Below are positions 6,593-15,821 of a DNA stretch of 33,319 nt, piece after piece. How positions within the stretch are numbered: position 1 is the first letter of the stretch; each line of letters opens with the position of its first letter. The notes below the pieces were generated by a model that saw only the letters and a list, made by a program, of their open reading frames with translations, did no database searches and was not told where the DNA came from. The position numbers were made by a program, and so were the translations under genes. Source of the stretch: Desulfuromonadales bacterium (GTDB taxonomy: Bacteria; Desulfobacterota; Desulfuromonadia; Desulfuromonadales; Syntrophotaleaceae); contig JABXKU010000022.1 in assembly GCA_013619105.1 (NCBI GenBank), forward strand, positions 1 through 33,319. Reading direction: 5' to 3'.

Positions 6593-7702
6593 TTACTTCA
6601 CTACAAACAAACCGATACGAATTCCGCCATTCTGCAAGTTAGCGGCCTGAGTTAGAGGCAAGCCGACCGTTTTGGCAAGACGCGGTTCAGGGCATAAAAA
6701 GGCCCGTTGCCACCCGGGCAATATCTGCCGATAAACCCTGCCAAGATCACGATAGATATCGTCCAACTCTCCACGGCCAAGACGAGCCCCATAGGGCGGG
6801 TTGGACAGAGCCAATCCGGGCACTGACGGGGAAGACGTTTGTTGACTTAATTCCAGAGGCTGTAATGACAGATAATCGGCCACCCCGGCCCGCTGGGCGT
6901 TTTGCCGCGCAGCATCCAGCACGTCTGCATCACGGTCGGCTCCTGCCAACAGTGGACAACTATCCTTCTCCAGCTTAGCGGATTCCAGCAAAAGAGAATT
7001 CCAAAGCCCCTGGCGGTAGTGCGGCCAACCCATGAAAGCGAATTTTCGCCCTGCACCAGGGGGCCGATTAAGAGCCAACAGAGCCCCTTCAATGAGAAAA
7101 GTGCCTGAACCGCACATAGGATCAAATAGTGGCCGATCCCCCTGCCAGCCAAGGAGCATAAGGATTCCGGCGGCCAGGGTTTCACGCAAAGGAGCCGCGC
7201 CGACATGCTGTCGATAACCGCGACGGTGAAGCAATTCGCCAGAACTATCGAGGGACATTCGGCACAGATCATCTTCCAAAGAAACAATCAATAGCTGCGT
7301 CGGCCCATTCTCCTCAGAAGCCGTTCCTCCCAGCGCCCGGGTCATGGCTTTTTGCAGGGTATCGGCTATGCGTTCGGTATGTTGCAACCGGGAACGGCGG
7401 CAGGTCGCTCGAACCTGCAGGCGCGTACCTGGCTTAACATAGCGCCCCCAGGGAAGCTGCAAAGCTTTTCGATAAAGGGTTGGAAAATCCCGGCATCGGA
7501 ACTCACTGAACCGGACCACAACTCGGCTGGCGGTGCGCAGCCAAAGGTTGGCTAGGTACAGCTCCCGCAAGGCACCACAAAACTCAACTCCGCCCGCAAC
7601 AGCCTTAACTCCAGCCATTCCTAGCGCGGTCAATTCTGCGGCACAAACTGCTTCCAAACCTGGTGCTGTTGCTGCGAATAGTTGTTCCGCTTGCTTTTTC
7701 AC
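6593..7702 (-). CDS. THUMP-domain RNA (guanine-N2) methyltransferase, RlmL/YpsC type
   Basis: This 369-residue protein is a SAM-dependent N2-guanine methyltransferase of the family that includes the RlmL N-terminal half and YpsC, acting on 23S rRNA. An N-terminal ferredoxin-like/THUMP region spans about residues 1-150. The Rossmann methyltransferase follows, with SAM-binding FDPMCGSGTF (about 193-202) and catalytic SNPPYG (about 300-305). It lacks the second methyltransferase domain of E. coli RlmKL. The start chosen is GTG at 7702, 8 bases after GAGG; the frame extends nine codons further to a GTG at 7729 with a poorer site. Exact target base is not decidable from sequence. It is upstream of rpsU on the same strand but rpsU has its own promoter. 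Confidence 0.88.
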   Translation of the reverse strand: MKKQAEQLFAATAPGLEAVCAAELTALGMAGVKAVAGGVEFCGALRELYLANLWLRTASRVVVRFSEFRCRDFPTLYRKALQLPWGRYVKPGTRLQVRATCRRSRLQHTERIADTLQKAMTRALGGTASEENGPTQLLIVSLEDDLCRMSLDSSGELLHRRGYRQHVGAAPLRETLAAGILMLLGWQGDRPLFDPMCGSGTFLIEGALLALNRPPGAGRKFAFMGWPHYRQGLWNSLLLESAKLEKDSCPLLAGADRDADVLDAARQNAQRAGVADYLSLQPLELSQQTSSPSVPGLALSNPPYGARLGRGELDDIYRDLGRVYRQILPGWQRAFLCPEPRLAKTVGLPLTQAANLQNGGIRIGLFVVK

Positions 7703-7950
7703 TTCTAAATCCTCTATCTGGCCGCGCACAGAAATCTCACCATGAAACAGAGTGGCGGCGAAGCCAGGAAATCGAAAGATCCTGTTCAGACCGACAGGGA
7801 CTTCCCATGCGATCCTAAATGGGCAGCGATCCTAACACAGGGGGCACGCCCTGGCAATCCAACTCCAGCAAGACGTGCAGGCGACAGCTGAGTCTGTTAT
7901 CATTTTACATAGAATAGCGCAAATACACAGGGAATCCCCGGAAAGGCAAT

Positions 7951-8862
7951 ATGATGGATATTGAGCCGCTGGAAATAGACTGGGACTATGTTGTCGAACG
8001 CCTTGACCGAATTCTCGATTTAGGTGAGGAATGCCTGACCCGTCGGCTCGCTGAATACCAGCTTGACCCGGCCATATTTCGCGACTACATCGCTTTTCGC
8101 TGGATTCAGTACCAGGAAGATGGCTACCTGGCTGAGGTGGCCAACCCCAACCAGGTCGACCACGGCGAACTTTTCGGCATTGACCGCATCCTCGAAACAT
8201 TGCGACGTAACACCGCCCAGTTCGTCCAGCGCTATCCGGCCAACAACGTTCTGCTGTGGGGCGAACGGGGCAGTGGCAAATCATCGGCCATCAAGGGATT
8301 GCTTAACCTTTTCTTCCAAGACGGACTGCGATTGATCGAGATCCACAAAGAAGATCTATTACAACTGCCGCAAATCACAAGCCTGCTGAGAGAACAACCC
8401 TATCGCTTCATACTGTTTTGCGACGACCTATCATTCGGCGAGCAAGACCCGGGCTACCGGGAACTCAAAGCACTGCTCGACGGCGGAATCGAAGAGCCCT
8501 CCGAAAACATCCTGTTCTACGCGACCAGTAATCGTCGCCATTTGCTTGCTGAACATTTCAGCGACAACTTGGACGGCCAAGAGATCCATCCCGAAGAGGC
8601 TCTGGCGGACAAACTTTCCCTGACCGACTGTTTCGGCATCAGTCTCGGCTTTTGCCCCGTCAGCCAACCGGTCTATCTGGAGATCGTCCATTACCTGGCC
8701 CAACAGCGAAGATTGATTATTGATGACGAAGAACTTAACCAGGCGGCTCTGAACTGGTCAAAGGAACGGGACAGTCACTCTGGTCGAGTGGCTAAACAGT
8801 TCATCGACGACCTCAGCGGCCGCCTGGCGATGGCCGGTAAAGTTGCTCCCCTCTCTCAGTGA
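7951..8862 (+). CDS. DUF815 family AAA-like ATPase
   Basis: The 303-residue protein belongs to the DUF815 P-loop ATPases, a broadly distributed family without an assigned role. A helical N-terminal part (about 1-70) precedes the nucleotide-binding core: Walker A GERGSGKSS at 104-112, Walker B FILFCDDLSF at 153-162, and an ATSNRRHL sensor-like stretch near 190. The C-terminal helices (about 240-300) resemble an AAA lid. There is no signal peptide or membrane segment. The first of two adjacent ATGs is used, with a GGAAAGG sequence upstream. A PilZ-type gene follows 72 bases downstream on the same strand and may be cotranscribed. Confidence 0.88.
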   Translation: MMDIEPLEIDWDYVVERLDRILDLGEECLTRRLAEYQLDPAIFRDYIAFRWIQYQEDGYLAEVANPNQVDHGELFGIDRILETLRRNTAQFVQRYPANNVLLWGERGSGKSSAIKGLLNLFFQDGLRLIEIHKEDLLQLPQITSLLREQPYRFILFCDDLSFGEQDPGYRELKALLDGGIEEPSENILFYATSNRRHLLAEHFSDNLDGQEIHPEEALADKLSLTDCFGISLGFCPVSQPVYLEIVHYLAQQRRLIIDDEELNQAALNWSKERDSHSGRVAKQFIDDLSGRLAMAGKVAPLSQ

Positions 8863-8934
8863 ATACTGGAACGCTAATTGCTACTTCCTTGTCTGCAATG
8901 TATTTTCCCAGTAGAGAAAGGGTGCTTGACACAA

Positions 8935-9654
8935 ATGTATAGCCGCTATTTCACGCCAGGACAGAGACTTCAGGTTAACACCCTGTGCGAAGACAAACTG
9001 CCGGCCCGACGCGAATCGATGAACGTCCTGTTCACCAATTATGAACTCGATCATTTCGACGTGGCCATCCCCCATACCTGGCCCGCCAAGGAAGGGAGTC
9101 CCTTCCCGGAAGGACGGCCCCTAGAAATAATTTCGGAAAGATACGGTCTTTGGCTCAAATCGACGGCTTCATTCCACAGCCAGCCATCGGATAAAGTGAT
9201 CCGACTGCGCATGAACAACGATCTCTGCATCTTCCACCATCGCCCCCAACTTCGGGTCGAAACCAGCGTTGGCTTGCGCTATAGCGCCCAAAGAGGAAAC
9301 TTGCCAGCCTTTCATCGACAATGGCGGCAGCAGATCTCTAAACTAACCACCACCGCTACAGCCCTGACCGCTCCAACCTTTGCCCACGGTCAGGTCAACC
9401 TGAGCGCAAGCGGCATTCGCATGCCGATCCAGACAGCGGTGCAAAAGAACGATCTCTGCCTTTTGATGCTCGCCCTGAACGAAGCGAGCGAACCGATCTG
9501 CACCCTGACCGAGGTTATCTGGACAGCGCCACGGGCGGAGGGCGAGGGCACCATCGCCGGCATGCAGTTTCTCAATATCCTGAACCAGGACCAACAGCAA
9601 ATCGAACAGTTTGTGAACCAGCGGCAGTCAAAAAATGCTGGAACTACTATCTAG
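8935..9654 (+). CDS. PilZ-domain protein, probable c-di-GMP receptor
   Basis: The 239-residue protein has the two c-di-GMP contact motifs of PilZ domains: RPQLR (RxxxR, residues 103-107) and NLSASG (NxSxxG, 155-160). They are about 47 residues apart, longer than usual, with a helical insert between. The N-terminal 100 residues look like a YcgR-type or PilZN-like beta domain, and the C-terminal QQQIEQFVNQRQ helix is typical of the end of PilZ domains. Predicted cytoplasmic. The start is uncertain: ATG at 8935 is chosen, but a TTG nine bases earlier is closer to AAAGGG, and the frame is open to 8878. The likely role is as an effector reading the c-di-GMP pool that the EAL proteins to the right would change. 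Confidence 0.72.
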   Translation: MYSRYFTPGQRLQVNTLCEDKLPARRESMNVLFTNYELDHFDVAIPHTWPAKEGSPFPEGRPLEIISERYGLWLKSTASFHSQPSDKVIRLRMNNDLCIFHHRPQLRVETSVGLRYSAQRGNLPAFHRQWRQQISKLTTTATALTAPTFAHGQVNLSASGIRMPIQTAVQKNDLCLLMLALNEASEPICTLTEVIWTAPRAEGEGTIAGMQFLNILNQDQQQIEQFVNQRQSKNAGTTI

Positions 9655-10047
9655 ACCTGGCCGCAAAAAAGACGTTTTTTGCCAACCCGGTCGGTCATTT
9701 CCCCTAGACACCGCAACCGCGCCCCCCACCGGTAATCGCCATAGGGCAAGGCGCCCGGTGGTTGCGAGCAAAGGGCCTTGCAACGCCACCCATCCACAAC
9801 ACCCCAACGCGTAACCCCTCGGTTAACAATGGCTTTTTTGCTCCATCCACAGGTTAGTGGAAAACCCTGTGGGGAACCTACGGATAGGGCAGTGACAGTC
9901 CCCATGCCGTGGGCCATACTAGCCGTTTGCCTATTTTTTAGGCACCCATAGACGAACCACCGGGACAGAAGCAATCCCACCCTTCGCAGCGAACCTCAAG
10001 GTGGTAGATACTGCCACTCTCAACGGCTGAACAGACAGGATCTTAAT
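9655..10047. other. Structured intergenic region with DnaA-box-like sites
   Basis: No protein gene is supported in this 393-bp gap. It holds a palindrome GCAAAAAA-GACG-TTTTTTGC just after the PilZ gene, which could end transcription. A long imperfect inverted repeat lies at about 9707-9765 (CGCAACC ... GGTTGCG and CCACCGG ... CCGGTGG). Four sequences related to the DnaA box (TTWTNCACA) occur within 90 bases: CCATCCACA at 9790 and 9843 (+), TTTTCCACT at 9856-9864 (-) and TTCCCCACA at 9868-9876 (-). A perfect 7-bp inverted repeat CCACAGG/CCTGTGG spans 9848-9872. A further hairpin TGCCTA/TAGGCA sits near 9926-9942. Confidence 0.5.
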
Positions 10048-10737
10048 TCACAAGTTTACAGGAAAAAGCCCAGCAACAGGTCGGCCCGGCGTCACCCCGC
10101 CGTTCACCAAGCGCTGCAGAAACTCACGGCGTGGCAGACTGCGGGCACCGAAGGAAGTGAGATGATCAGAGGGAAGCTGACAGTCGACAAGCGTATACCC
10201 TTGCTCTCGCAGGTGTCGCACAAAGGTCACAAAAGCAACTTTGGAAGCGTTTGCAACCCGAAAAAACATCGATTCACCAAAAAAACAGCGCCCCAAACAG
10301 ACACCGTATAGCCCCCCGACCAAAGCACCATCCAGCCAAGCCTCTACCGAGTGGGCATAACCTAGCTCATGCAGCCGACAGTAGGCTGCGCGCATTTCAT
10401 CGGTTATCCAAGTGCCGCCATTCGCCTCGCGCAGGGCAGCACAGTTGTCAATCACTTGGGCAAAAGATCGATTACTCGTTACGTGAAAGGTATTTCGTCG
10501 TAGAACCTTGCTGAGACTGCGGCTAACCTTTAATTCGGCGGGAAAAAGCACGCAACGGGGGTCCGGACACCACCAAAGTGGCGGCTCGCCTTCATTGAAC
10601 CAGGGAAAGACACCGAGCGAATAAGCCAGCAATAAGCGGTGGGGGGAGAGGTCCCCCCCCACCGCCAACAAACCTTCAGGCTCAGCCAACTCCGGATTGG
10701 GAAATGCGAGCTGTTCAGTGAGACGATAGATTGTCAT
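10048..10737 (-). CDS. aat: Leucyl/phenylalanyl-tRNA--protein transferase
   Basis: The 229-residue enzyme transfers Leu or Phe from aminoacyl-tRNA to N-terminal Lys or Arg of proteins, marking them for ClpS/ClpAP. Family marks are [19 protein letters not shown] near the N-terminus, [21 protein letters not shown], and the central [25 protein letters not shown]. The core [18 protein letters not shown] is followed by [14 protein letters not shown]. All parts of the GNAT-like fold appear present. The ATG at 10737 is chosen over a TTG one codon upstream; only a weak ribosome-binding site is visible, and the gene lies 22 bases after clpA, so translation may be coupled. It is third in a clpS-clpA-aat operon. 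Confidence 0.96.
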   Translation of the reverse strand: MTIYRLTEQLAFPNPELAEPEGLLAVGGDLSPHRLLLAYSLGVFPWFNEGEPPLWWCPDPRCVLFPAELKVSRSLSKVLRRNTFHVTSNRSFAQVIDNCAALREANGGTWITDEMRAAYCRLHELGYAHSVEAWLDGALVGGLYGVCLGRCFFGESMFFRVANASKVAFVTFVRHLREQGYTLVDCQLPSDHLTSFGARSLPRREFLQRLVNGGVTPGRPVAGLFPVNL

Positions 10738-10759
10738 CAACGGTTACCGGCACCAAGTC

Positions 10760-13000
10760 TCATTGGTAGCGGAAGGTCAGGCGATTCTGCCGGCAGCCGA
10801 CCTTAACCGTGCCACCGTCGGCCAGCTCTCCGAACAGGACTTCGTGAGCAATGACGTCGCTTATCTCGCTCTGAATAAGCCGAGCCAGGGGCCGAGCCCC
10901 GTAGATCGGATCGTACCCTCGACGGGCCATTAAAGAACGCGCTGCAGGTGACATTTTCAGAGTCACCTTCCGATCCTGAAGGCGCTGGCGCAATTCGTTA
11001 ACAAACTTATCGACGATACGCAGCATGGTTTCCTCGCCAAGGGACATGAATGGTACGATGGCATCCAGGCGATTACGAAACTCCGGCGAGAAGGCTCGCT
11101 CCACAGCGGAGGTAGCGCTGCCCGGCGAACCACCGCCAAAACCGATGGATTTAGCGCTCAGATCCCGAGCGCCAGCGTTGCTGGTCATAATCAGCACCAC
11201 GTTGCGGAAATCCGCCTGCTTGCCGTTATTGTCGGTCAAGTGGCCGTGATCCATGACCTGCAACAGAATGTTAAACAGGTCGGGATGCGCCTTTTCGATT
11301 TCATCGAGCAACAACACCGCATAGGGGTGTTTAACAACACTTTCCGTCAGCAGGCCGCCCTGTTCAAACCCGACATAACCGGGAGGCGCGCCGATCAGGC
11401 GAGCAACCGAATGCTTCTCCATGTACTCGCTCATATCAAAGCGCAGGAACTCGACCCCCAACTGCAGAGCCAACTGTTTGGCCACTTCGGTCTTACCGAC
11501 CCCTGTCGGCCCGGTAAACAAGAACGATCCGGTCGGTTTCTCCGGATGACTGAGACCGGCGCGAGCCCGCAGCACCGATCTGCAGAGCAAATCGATAGCC
11601 TCTTCCTGGCCGAAAACCTGCCTATTAAGATCGCGGCCCAGATACTTGAGTCGCTTGCGATCGGAACTGGAAACGGTCCTTTCCGGAATCCGGGCGATAG
11701 AAGCCACCACCTTCTCCACCTCGGGCACTCCGATGATATGGCCGGTCTTATCTGTCAGACGACAGGCAGCTCCGGCTTCATCGATAACATCGATGGCCTT
11801 GTCCGGCAAATGACGATAATTAATGTGACGGGTAGAGAGTTCTGCCGCAGCCTTCAAAGCTTCGTCGGTGTAGGTAACTTGATGGTGACTTTCGTAGTGC
11901 TCACGCAGACCTTGCAATATAGCCACGGTCTCCTCGATGGTCGGCTCGACCACATCGATCTTTTGGAAACGCCGCGATAGAGCCCGATCCTTGTCGAACA
12001 GGTTCTTGTACTCTTCATAGGTGGTTGATCCGATACAACGCAGGGCACCGGAAGCCAGAACAGGCTTAAGGAGATTAGACGCATCGAGAGAGCCGCCGCT
12101 GGTCGCACCGGCGCCGACGATGGTGTGGATTTCGTCGATAAACAAAATGGCATCGGTGCGATCTTCAAGAGCCTTGAGCACCCCTTTGAGGCGCTCTTCG
12201 AAATCGCCTCGAAACTTGGTGCCAGCGAGCAGCGCCCCCATGTCGAGCAGGTAGATATGCACCCCCTGCAAAACCTTCGGCACCCGATCCTCGTAAATCA
12301 TCAATGCCAGGCCTTCGGCCATGGCTGTTTTACCGACCCCCGGCTCACCGACATAAATGGGATTATTCTTACGCCGTCGGCAGAGCACCTGCACGGTACG
12401 CCGCAATTCCTTTTCTCGGCCGATCAGAGGATCGATACGGCCTTCGATGGCTCGCTGCAAATAATCGACAGTGTAAGCTTCCAGCGGATCGTTTTCGCCC
12501 TCGCTCTGCCCTTCTTTGGACGGCCTCCTACCACCATCAGGGAAGGGCTTGCCACCTTCCTCTCTTGGCACCTTGCTGACCCCATGACTGATGTAATTGA
12601 GCACATCAAGTCGTGAGACTCCCTGTTGCTCCAGCAACTGCACAGAATGAGACTGCTCCTCTTCAAGCAGAGAAGCCAGTACGTCGCCGATAGTGATCTC
12701 TTTTTTTCCCGCCGAATGAAGATGCAGCACTGCCCGCTGCAAAACTCGCTGCAGGCCAACGGTCTGTTCGGGTACAATTTCCTTGCCCGAAGGCATGCTC
12801 TCAAGCTGGTCGGCAAGAAAGTTTTCCAACAGGGTCTTTAACCCTTCCGGGTCTCCACCACAGGCCTCAATGATCTCCTGGCTAAGCTCTTCAAAGAGCA
12901 AGGCATAGAGGACATGTTCCGTGGTCAGGTACTCATGATGGCGCTTCTGCGCCTCCCGTACCGCTAGGGAAAAGGCAATCTGAACTTCTTGAGTGAACAT
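10760..13000 (-). CDS. clpA: ATP-dependent Clp protease ATP-binding subunit ClpA
   Basis: The 746-residue Clp/Hsp100 unfoldase feeds substrates to the ClpP peptidase. It has an N-terminal Clp_N repeat domain (about 1-145) that docks ClpS, a short charged linker, and two AAA+ modules. Module 1 has Walker A GEPGVGKT (218-225) and Walker B ILFIDE (285-290). Module 2 has GPTGVGKT (497-504) and LLLDE (563-567). The ClpP-docking loop IGFGG (619-623) is present, and the long ClpB-type middle coiled coil is absent, which together identify ClpA. The ATG at 13000 follows AAGGGAAA. It starts 11 bases after the clpS stop codon. No clpP gene is in the window. Confidence 0.97.
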   Translation of the reverse strand: MFTQEVQIAFSLAVREAQKRHHEYLTTEHVLYALLFEELSQEIIEACGGDPEGLKTLLENFLADQLESMPSGKEIVPEQTVGLQRVLQRAVLHLHSAGKKEITIGDVLASLLEEEQSHSVQLLEQQGVSRLDVLNYISHGVSKVPREEGGKPFPDGGRRPSKEGQSEGENDPLEAYTVDYLQRAIEGRIDPLIGREKELRRTVQVLCRRRKNNPIYVGEPGVGKTAMAEGLALMIYEDRVPKVLQGVHIYLLDMGALLAGTKFRGDFEERLKGVLKALEDRTDAILFIDEIHTIVGAGATSGGSLDASNLLKPVLASGALRCIGSTTYEEYKNLFDKDRALSRRFQKIDVVEPTIEETVAILQGLREHYESHHQVTYTDEALKAAAELSTRHINYRHLPDKAIDVIDEAGAACRLTDKTGHIIGVPEVEKVVASIARIPERTVSSSDRKRLKYLGRDLNRQVFGQEEAIDLLCRSVLRARAGLSHPEKPTGSFLFTGPTGVGKTEVAKQLALQLGVEFLRFDMSEYMEKHSVARLIGAPPGYVGFEQGGLLTESVVKHPYAVLLLDEIEKAHPDLFNILLQVMDHGHLTDNNGKQADFRNVVLIMTSNAGARDLSAKSIGFGGGSPGSATSAVERAFSPEFRNRLDAIVPFMSLGEETMLRIVDKFVNELRQRLQDRKVTLKMSPAARSLMARRGYDPIYGARPLARLIQSEISDVIAHEVLFGELADGGTVKVGCRQNRLTFRYQ

Positions 13001-13011
13001 AGGCTTTCCCT

Positions 13012-13326
13012 TCAGGCCCTCTCAAGGCTGCATTTCAGGGGGTAGCCGGACTGGTGGGCCAAGCCATGCACCCGAGCCACTTTGGTCTCGGCAATTTCAT
13101 AGGGATAGGTACCACAAACCCCGACCCCCTGCGTGTGAATATTCAGCATGACACGATGAGCTTCAGCAGGTGAAAGATGGAAAATTGTTTCCAAGGCATT
13201 AACCACAAATTCCATGGTGGTGTAATCGTCGTTGTGCATCAGCACCTTGAACATAGAGGGCAGCCCGCTCTTGCTTCGACTCTTCTTTTCGAACTGGATA
13301 TTACCGTTTGGAAGATGATCACTCAC
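13012..13326 (-). CDS. clpS: ClpS adaptor
   Basis: The 104-residue adaptor binds N-degron residues (Leu, Phe, Tyr, Trp) and delivers the protein to the ClpA N-domain. The fold motifs FKVLMHNDDYTTMEFVV and EAHRVMLNIHTQGVGVCG are intact and include the Asn-Asp/His pocket residues that bind the substrate amino group. The GTG at 13326 is taken as the start because AAGGAGG lies 6 bases upstream; the frame runs seven codons further, but that would place the ribosome-binding sequence inside the gene. The N-terminal tail before the core is the flexible part that engages ClpA. It is first gene of the clpS-clpA-aat operon. Confidence 0.96.
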   Translation of the reverse strand: MSDHLPNGNIQFEKKSRSKSGLPSMFKVLMHNDDYTTMEFVVNALETIFHLSPAEAHRVMLNIHTQGVGVCGTYPYEIAETKVARVHGLAHQSGYPLKCSLERA

Positions 13327-13442
13327 GGTCCGCCTCCTTCGTGTCATAACATTTGATATGTATTACAATCCTAGCACAACTTTCCACTACCTTCCAAGGT
13401 TCAGTCCAATAAGAATATTCGCCAATCAACGACCGTCCATGT

Positions 13443-13450
13443 GCTATAAT
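13443..13450 (+). promoter_or_regulatory. Extended -10 promoter of hflK
   Basis: A perfect TATAAT (13445-13450) is preceded by TG one base upstream, an extended -10 element. No clear -35 box is seen. It lies about 50 bases upstream of hflK, in the 174-bp region divergent with clpS. Confidence 0.6.
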
Positions 13451-13500
13451 TATTTTTTTTAGAAACATCTCGATAGACATATTTTTGCAAGGGAGGCGCA

Positions 13501-14520
13501 ATGCAATACCATCAGGGGGGACGTACCCCCAAACCCATCGACCGTCAGGTCGCCGAACTGGCCGACCGCCTGAAAAAGGGGGGGGGAGGCAAGATCATCT
13601 CCATCGCCTTGACTCTGGTGTTGATTTTCGCTGTGACCAGCAGCCTTTACAAAGTTAACACCGAAGAGACCGGCGTTGTGCTTCGTTTCGGCCAATTCAA
13701 CAGCTTTGCCGAGCCGGGCCTGCATGTCAAAATCCCCTTCGGTATCGACCGAGTGTACAAAGCCAAAACCGGCCGCGTTGAAAAAGAAGAGTTCGGCTTT
13801 CGCACCATCAAGGCCGGGGTCCGCACCACCTATACCAAGCGCGCCTTAGAAGGTGAATCGTTGACCCTGACCGGCGATCTCAACGTCAGCGATGTCGAAT
13901 GGATCGTTCAGTATCAGATCGCCGACCCCTTTAAATTTTTGTTTCGTATTCGCGACCCCAAATCGACCATTCGGGACATTGTCGAAGCGATGGTCCGCCA
14001 GGTGGTGGGCAACGCTAACGTTACCGAGGTTCTAACCACCGAGCGAGCGGTGCTGGCCACTGCCATCGAGGAGAATCTGCAGCAGATTCTCAACAGCTAC
14101 GATATCGGCGTGCGCATCGTCACCGTCAAGTTTCAGGACGTAAACCCGCCCGATGCGGTCAAGGCCGCCTTTAACGAGGTCAACGAGGCCGAACAACAGA
14201 AGGAAAGCCTGATCTTCCAGGCCCGCGAACAGTACAACCGCGAGGTGCCAAAGGCCCGCGGAGTCGGGCTGCGCACTATTCAAGAAGCCGAAGGCTACGC
14301 GATCGAGCGGATCAACAAGGCCCGCGGTGAAACCAGTCGCTACCTGGACCTGCTCAAGGAATACCGCAAGGCGCCAGTAGTCACCCGCCAGCGCATCTAC
14401 CTCGAGACTCTGGAGCAAGTGCTTCCGAACCTGGCTGAAATCTACATCATGGACGGCAAAGGCACCGCCGCCCTGCCCCTGCTGCAATTACGCACTCAGG
14501 GCCAAGGAGGTAAACAATGA
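13501..14520 (+). CDS. hflK: FtsH modulator HflK (SPFH/band 7 protein)
   Basis: The 339-residue membrane protein forms with HflC a large periplasm-facing complex around FtsH and modulates its proteolysis of membrane proteins. A short Gly-rich cytoplasmic N-terminus is followed by one membrane segment (about 32-51), then the band-7/SPFH domain starting VNTEETGVVLRFGQF (about 57-230), then a coiled coil rich in Glu/Arg (about 230-300). The ATG follows GGGAGG by 4 bases. The stop codon overlaps the hflC start (ATGA), which shows translational coupling. It is shorter than E. coli HflK (about 419 residues), mainly by missing the long Gly/Pro-rich N-terminal part. Confidence 0.94.
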   Translation: MQYHQGGRTPKPIDRQVAELADRLKKGGGGKIISIALTLVLIFAVTSSLYKVNTEETGVVLRFGQFNSFAEPGLHVKIPFGIDRVYKAKTGRVEKEEFGFRTIKAGVRTTYTKRALEGESLTLTGDLNVSDVEWIVQYQIADPFKFLFRIRDPKSTIRDIVEAMVRQVVGNANVTEVLTTERAVLATAIEENLQQILNSYDIGVRIVTVKFQDVNPPDAVKAAFNEVNEAEQQKESLIFQAREQYNREVPKARGVGLRTIQEAEGYAIERINKARGETSRYLDLLKEYRKAPVVTRQRIYLETLEQVLPNLAEIYIMDGKGTAALPLLQLRTQGQGGKQ

Positions 14521-15449
14521 AACGCTTTCTGCCGTTAATCATCATCGCTCTGCTAGTGTTTGTCTTCGCACAAAATCCGCTGTTCGTGGTCAGTGAGGGC
14601 GAACAGGCTCTGGTCACTGAGTTCGGTAAACCGGTGGGTGGCATCCTTAGCCCTGGCCTGCACTTCCGTATTCCTTTCATCCAGACCGTGCACCGTTTTG
14701 AAAGCCGCATTCTCAAATGGGACGGTGACCCGAACCAGATTCCGACCAAGGACAAACGCTACATCTTCCTCGACACCACCGCCCGCTGGCGCATCTCTGA
14801 TCCGCTGCTGTTTTTCAAGACCGTGGCCACCGAACGGGGCGCTCAGGGCCGCCTCGACGACATCATCGACTCGGTAGTACGCGACGCCGTCTCCGGCCAC
14901 CTGCTGGTGGAACTGGTCCGCGGCAGTGACTACCAGGCCCCCGGCAGTGTTGTGGAGGAGATCCAGCTCGAAGGGGTTGTCATCGCCCCCGAACAGTTGG
15001 TTGGCCGCGAGGAGATTCTCGCCACCCTGCTCGAGAAAGCCCGCGCCAGCACCCCCGAATACGGCATCGATCTTATCGACGTGCAAATCAAGCGCATCAA
15101 CTATGTTGAGCAGGTCCGGCAACGGGTCTACGAGCGGATGATCTCGGAACGGAAGAAGGTCGCCGCCCAGTTCCGCTCTGAGGGAGAAGGTGAAAAAGCC
15201 GACATCCTTGGACAGATGGACAAGGAACTCAAGGGCATCACCTCTTCAGCCTACCGCAAATCGGTGGAACTCCGAGGCAAGGCTGATGCCGAAGCCGCCG
15301 GCATCTACTCTGCAGCCTACGGCAGTGACCGGGAGTTTTACGCCTTTTTGCGCAGCCTCGAAGCCTACCGTAAGGCCGATGGCAAAAATGCCAAGCTGGT
15401 TTTGTCCACCGACAGCGACTTCTACCGTTTTCTGCAGAAGATGAAATAA
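14517..15449 (+). CDS. hflC: FtsH modulator HflC (SPFH/band 7 protein)
   Basis: The 310-residue partner of HflK has an N-terminal membrane anchor (about residues 4-21, LPLIIIALLVFVFAQNPLF), the band-7 domain beginning VVSEGEQALVTEFGKPV, and a C-terminal coiled coil and helical tail ending FLQKMK. The arrangement anchor-SPFH-RSEGEGEKADI matches HflC. It overlaps hflK by 4 bases and is closed by a very strong terminator, so the operon is hflKC only; ftsH is not linked here. Confidence 0.95.
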   Translation: MKRFLPLIIIALLVFVFAQNPLFVVSEGEQALVTEFGKPVGGILSPGLHFRIPFIQTVHRFESRILKWDGDPNQIPTKDKRYIFLDTTARWRISDPLLFFKTVATERGAQGRLDDIIDSVVRDAVSGHLLVELVRGSDYQAPGSVVEEIQLEGVVIAPEQLVGREEILATLLEKARASTPEYGIDLIDVQIKRINYVEQVRQRVYERMISERKKVAAQFRSEGEGEKADILGQMDKELKGITSSAYRKSVELRGKADAEAAGIYSAAYGSDREFYAFLRSLEAYRKADGKNAKLVLSTDSDFYRFLQKMK

Positions 15450-15474
15450 AGTCAGAAAACAGCACCATCGCAGA

Positions 15475-15516
15475 CAAAAAGCGGGGCAGTGAATTCACTG
15501 CCCCGCTTTTCTTTTG
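15475..15516 (+). terminator. Terminator of hflKC
   Basis: A perfect 17-bp palindrome with arms AAAAGCGGGGCAGTGAA / TTCACTGCCCCGCTTTT is followed by CTTTTG, 25 bases after the hflC stop codon. Its symmetry and flanking A/T runs let it also work on the minus strand, where it would stop any read-through from the EAL gene. Confidence 0.95.
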
Positions 15517-15821
15517 TCTCGATAGAAACTGATCTAAAATCCAGGGGTTTGTCACCGGCCCATCAACTCCTCAGGAGCAAAACCCAGGTGCGCTAAAATT
15601 GCCAGGTGCGATGCCTGCGTCTTGAGTCTCACATCGTTTCTCTATTTTTGACAGGGCAACCTATTCCCATGCAAAGGGCTGCACCTTTTCCGACTGTTTG
15701 GAAACAGGTGCGACTCTTTGGCTACAATCGAAGCATTGGCGATATTGTCCGTCAAGTCAACAACACACCAGTCATCGCAGTGCTGATGGCTGAGCCTTTT
15801 ACTCGCGAGCGGTACTTTAAC
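15517..15821. other. Intergenic region without a supported gene
   Basis: Between the hflC terminator and the EAL gene no credible gene is found. The heptamer AGGTGCG occurs three times (about 15588, 15603 and 15707), and an imperfect hairpin (GCACCT ... AGGTGC) lies at about 15680-15710. A short minus-strand frame ending AHLGFAPEELMGR near 15557 and a 73-codon plus-strand frame at 15606-15827 have no ribosome-binding site and no family I know. They could be decayed gene remnants. Confidence 0.4.

Noticed and set aside
11240-11980. 246-codon plus-strand frame over clpA
   Set aside because: Antisense to an intact clpA with both Walker pairs; no family match in its translation.
15517-15821. GEMM c-di-GMP riboswitch suggested by the repeated AGGTGCG words near the EAL gene
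   Set aside because: The region is downstream of the EAL gene, and the GEMM core with its GNRA tetraloop and receptor was not found.
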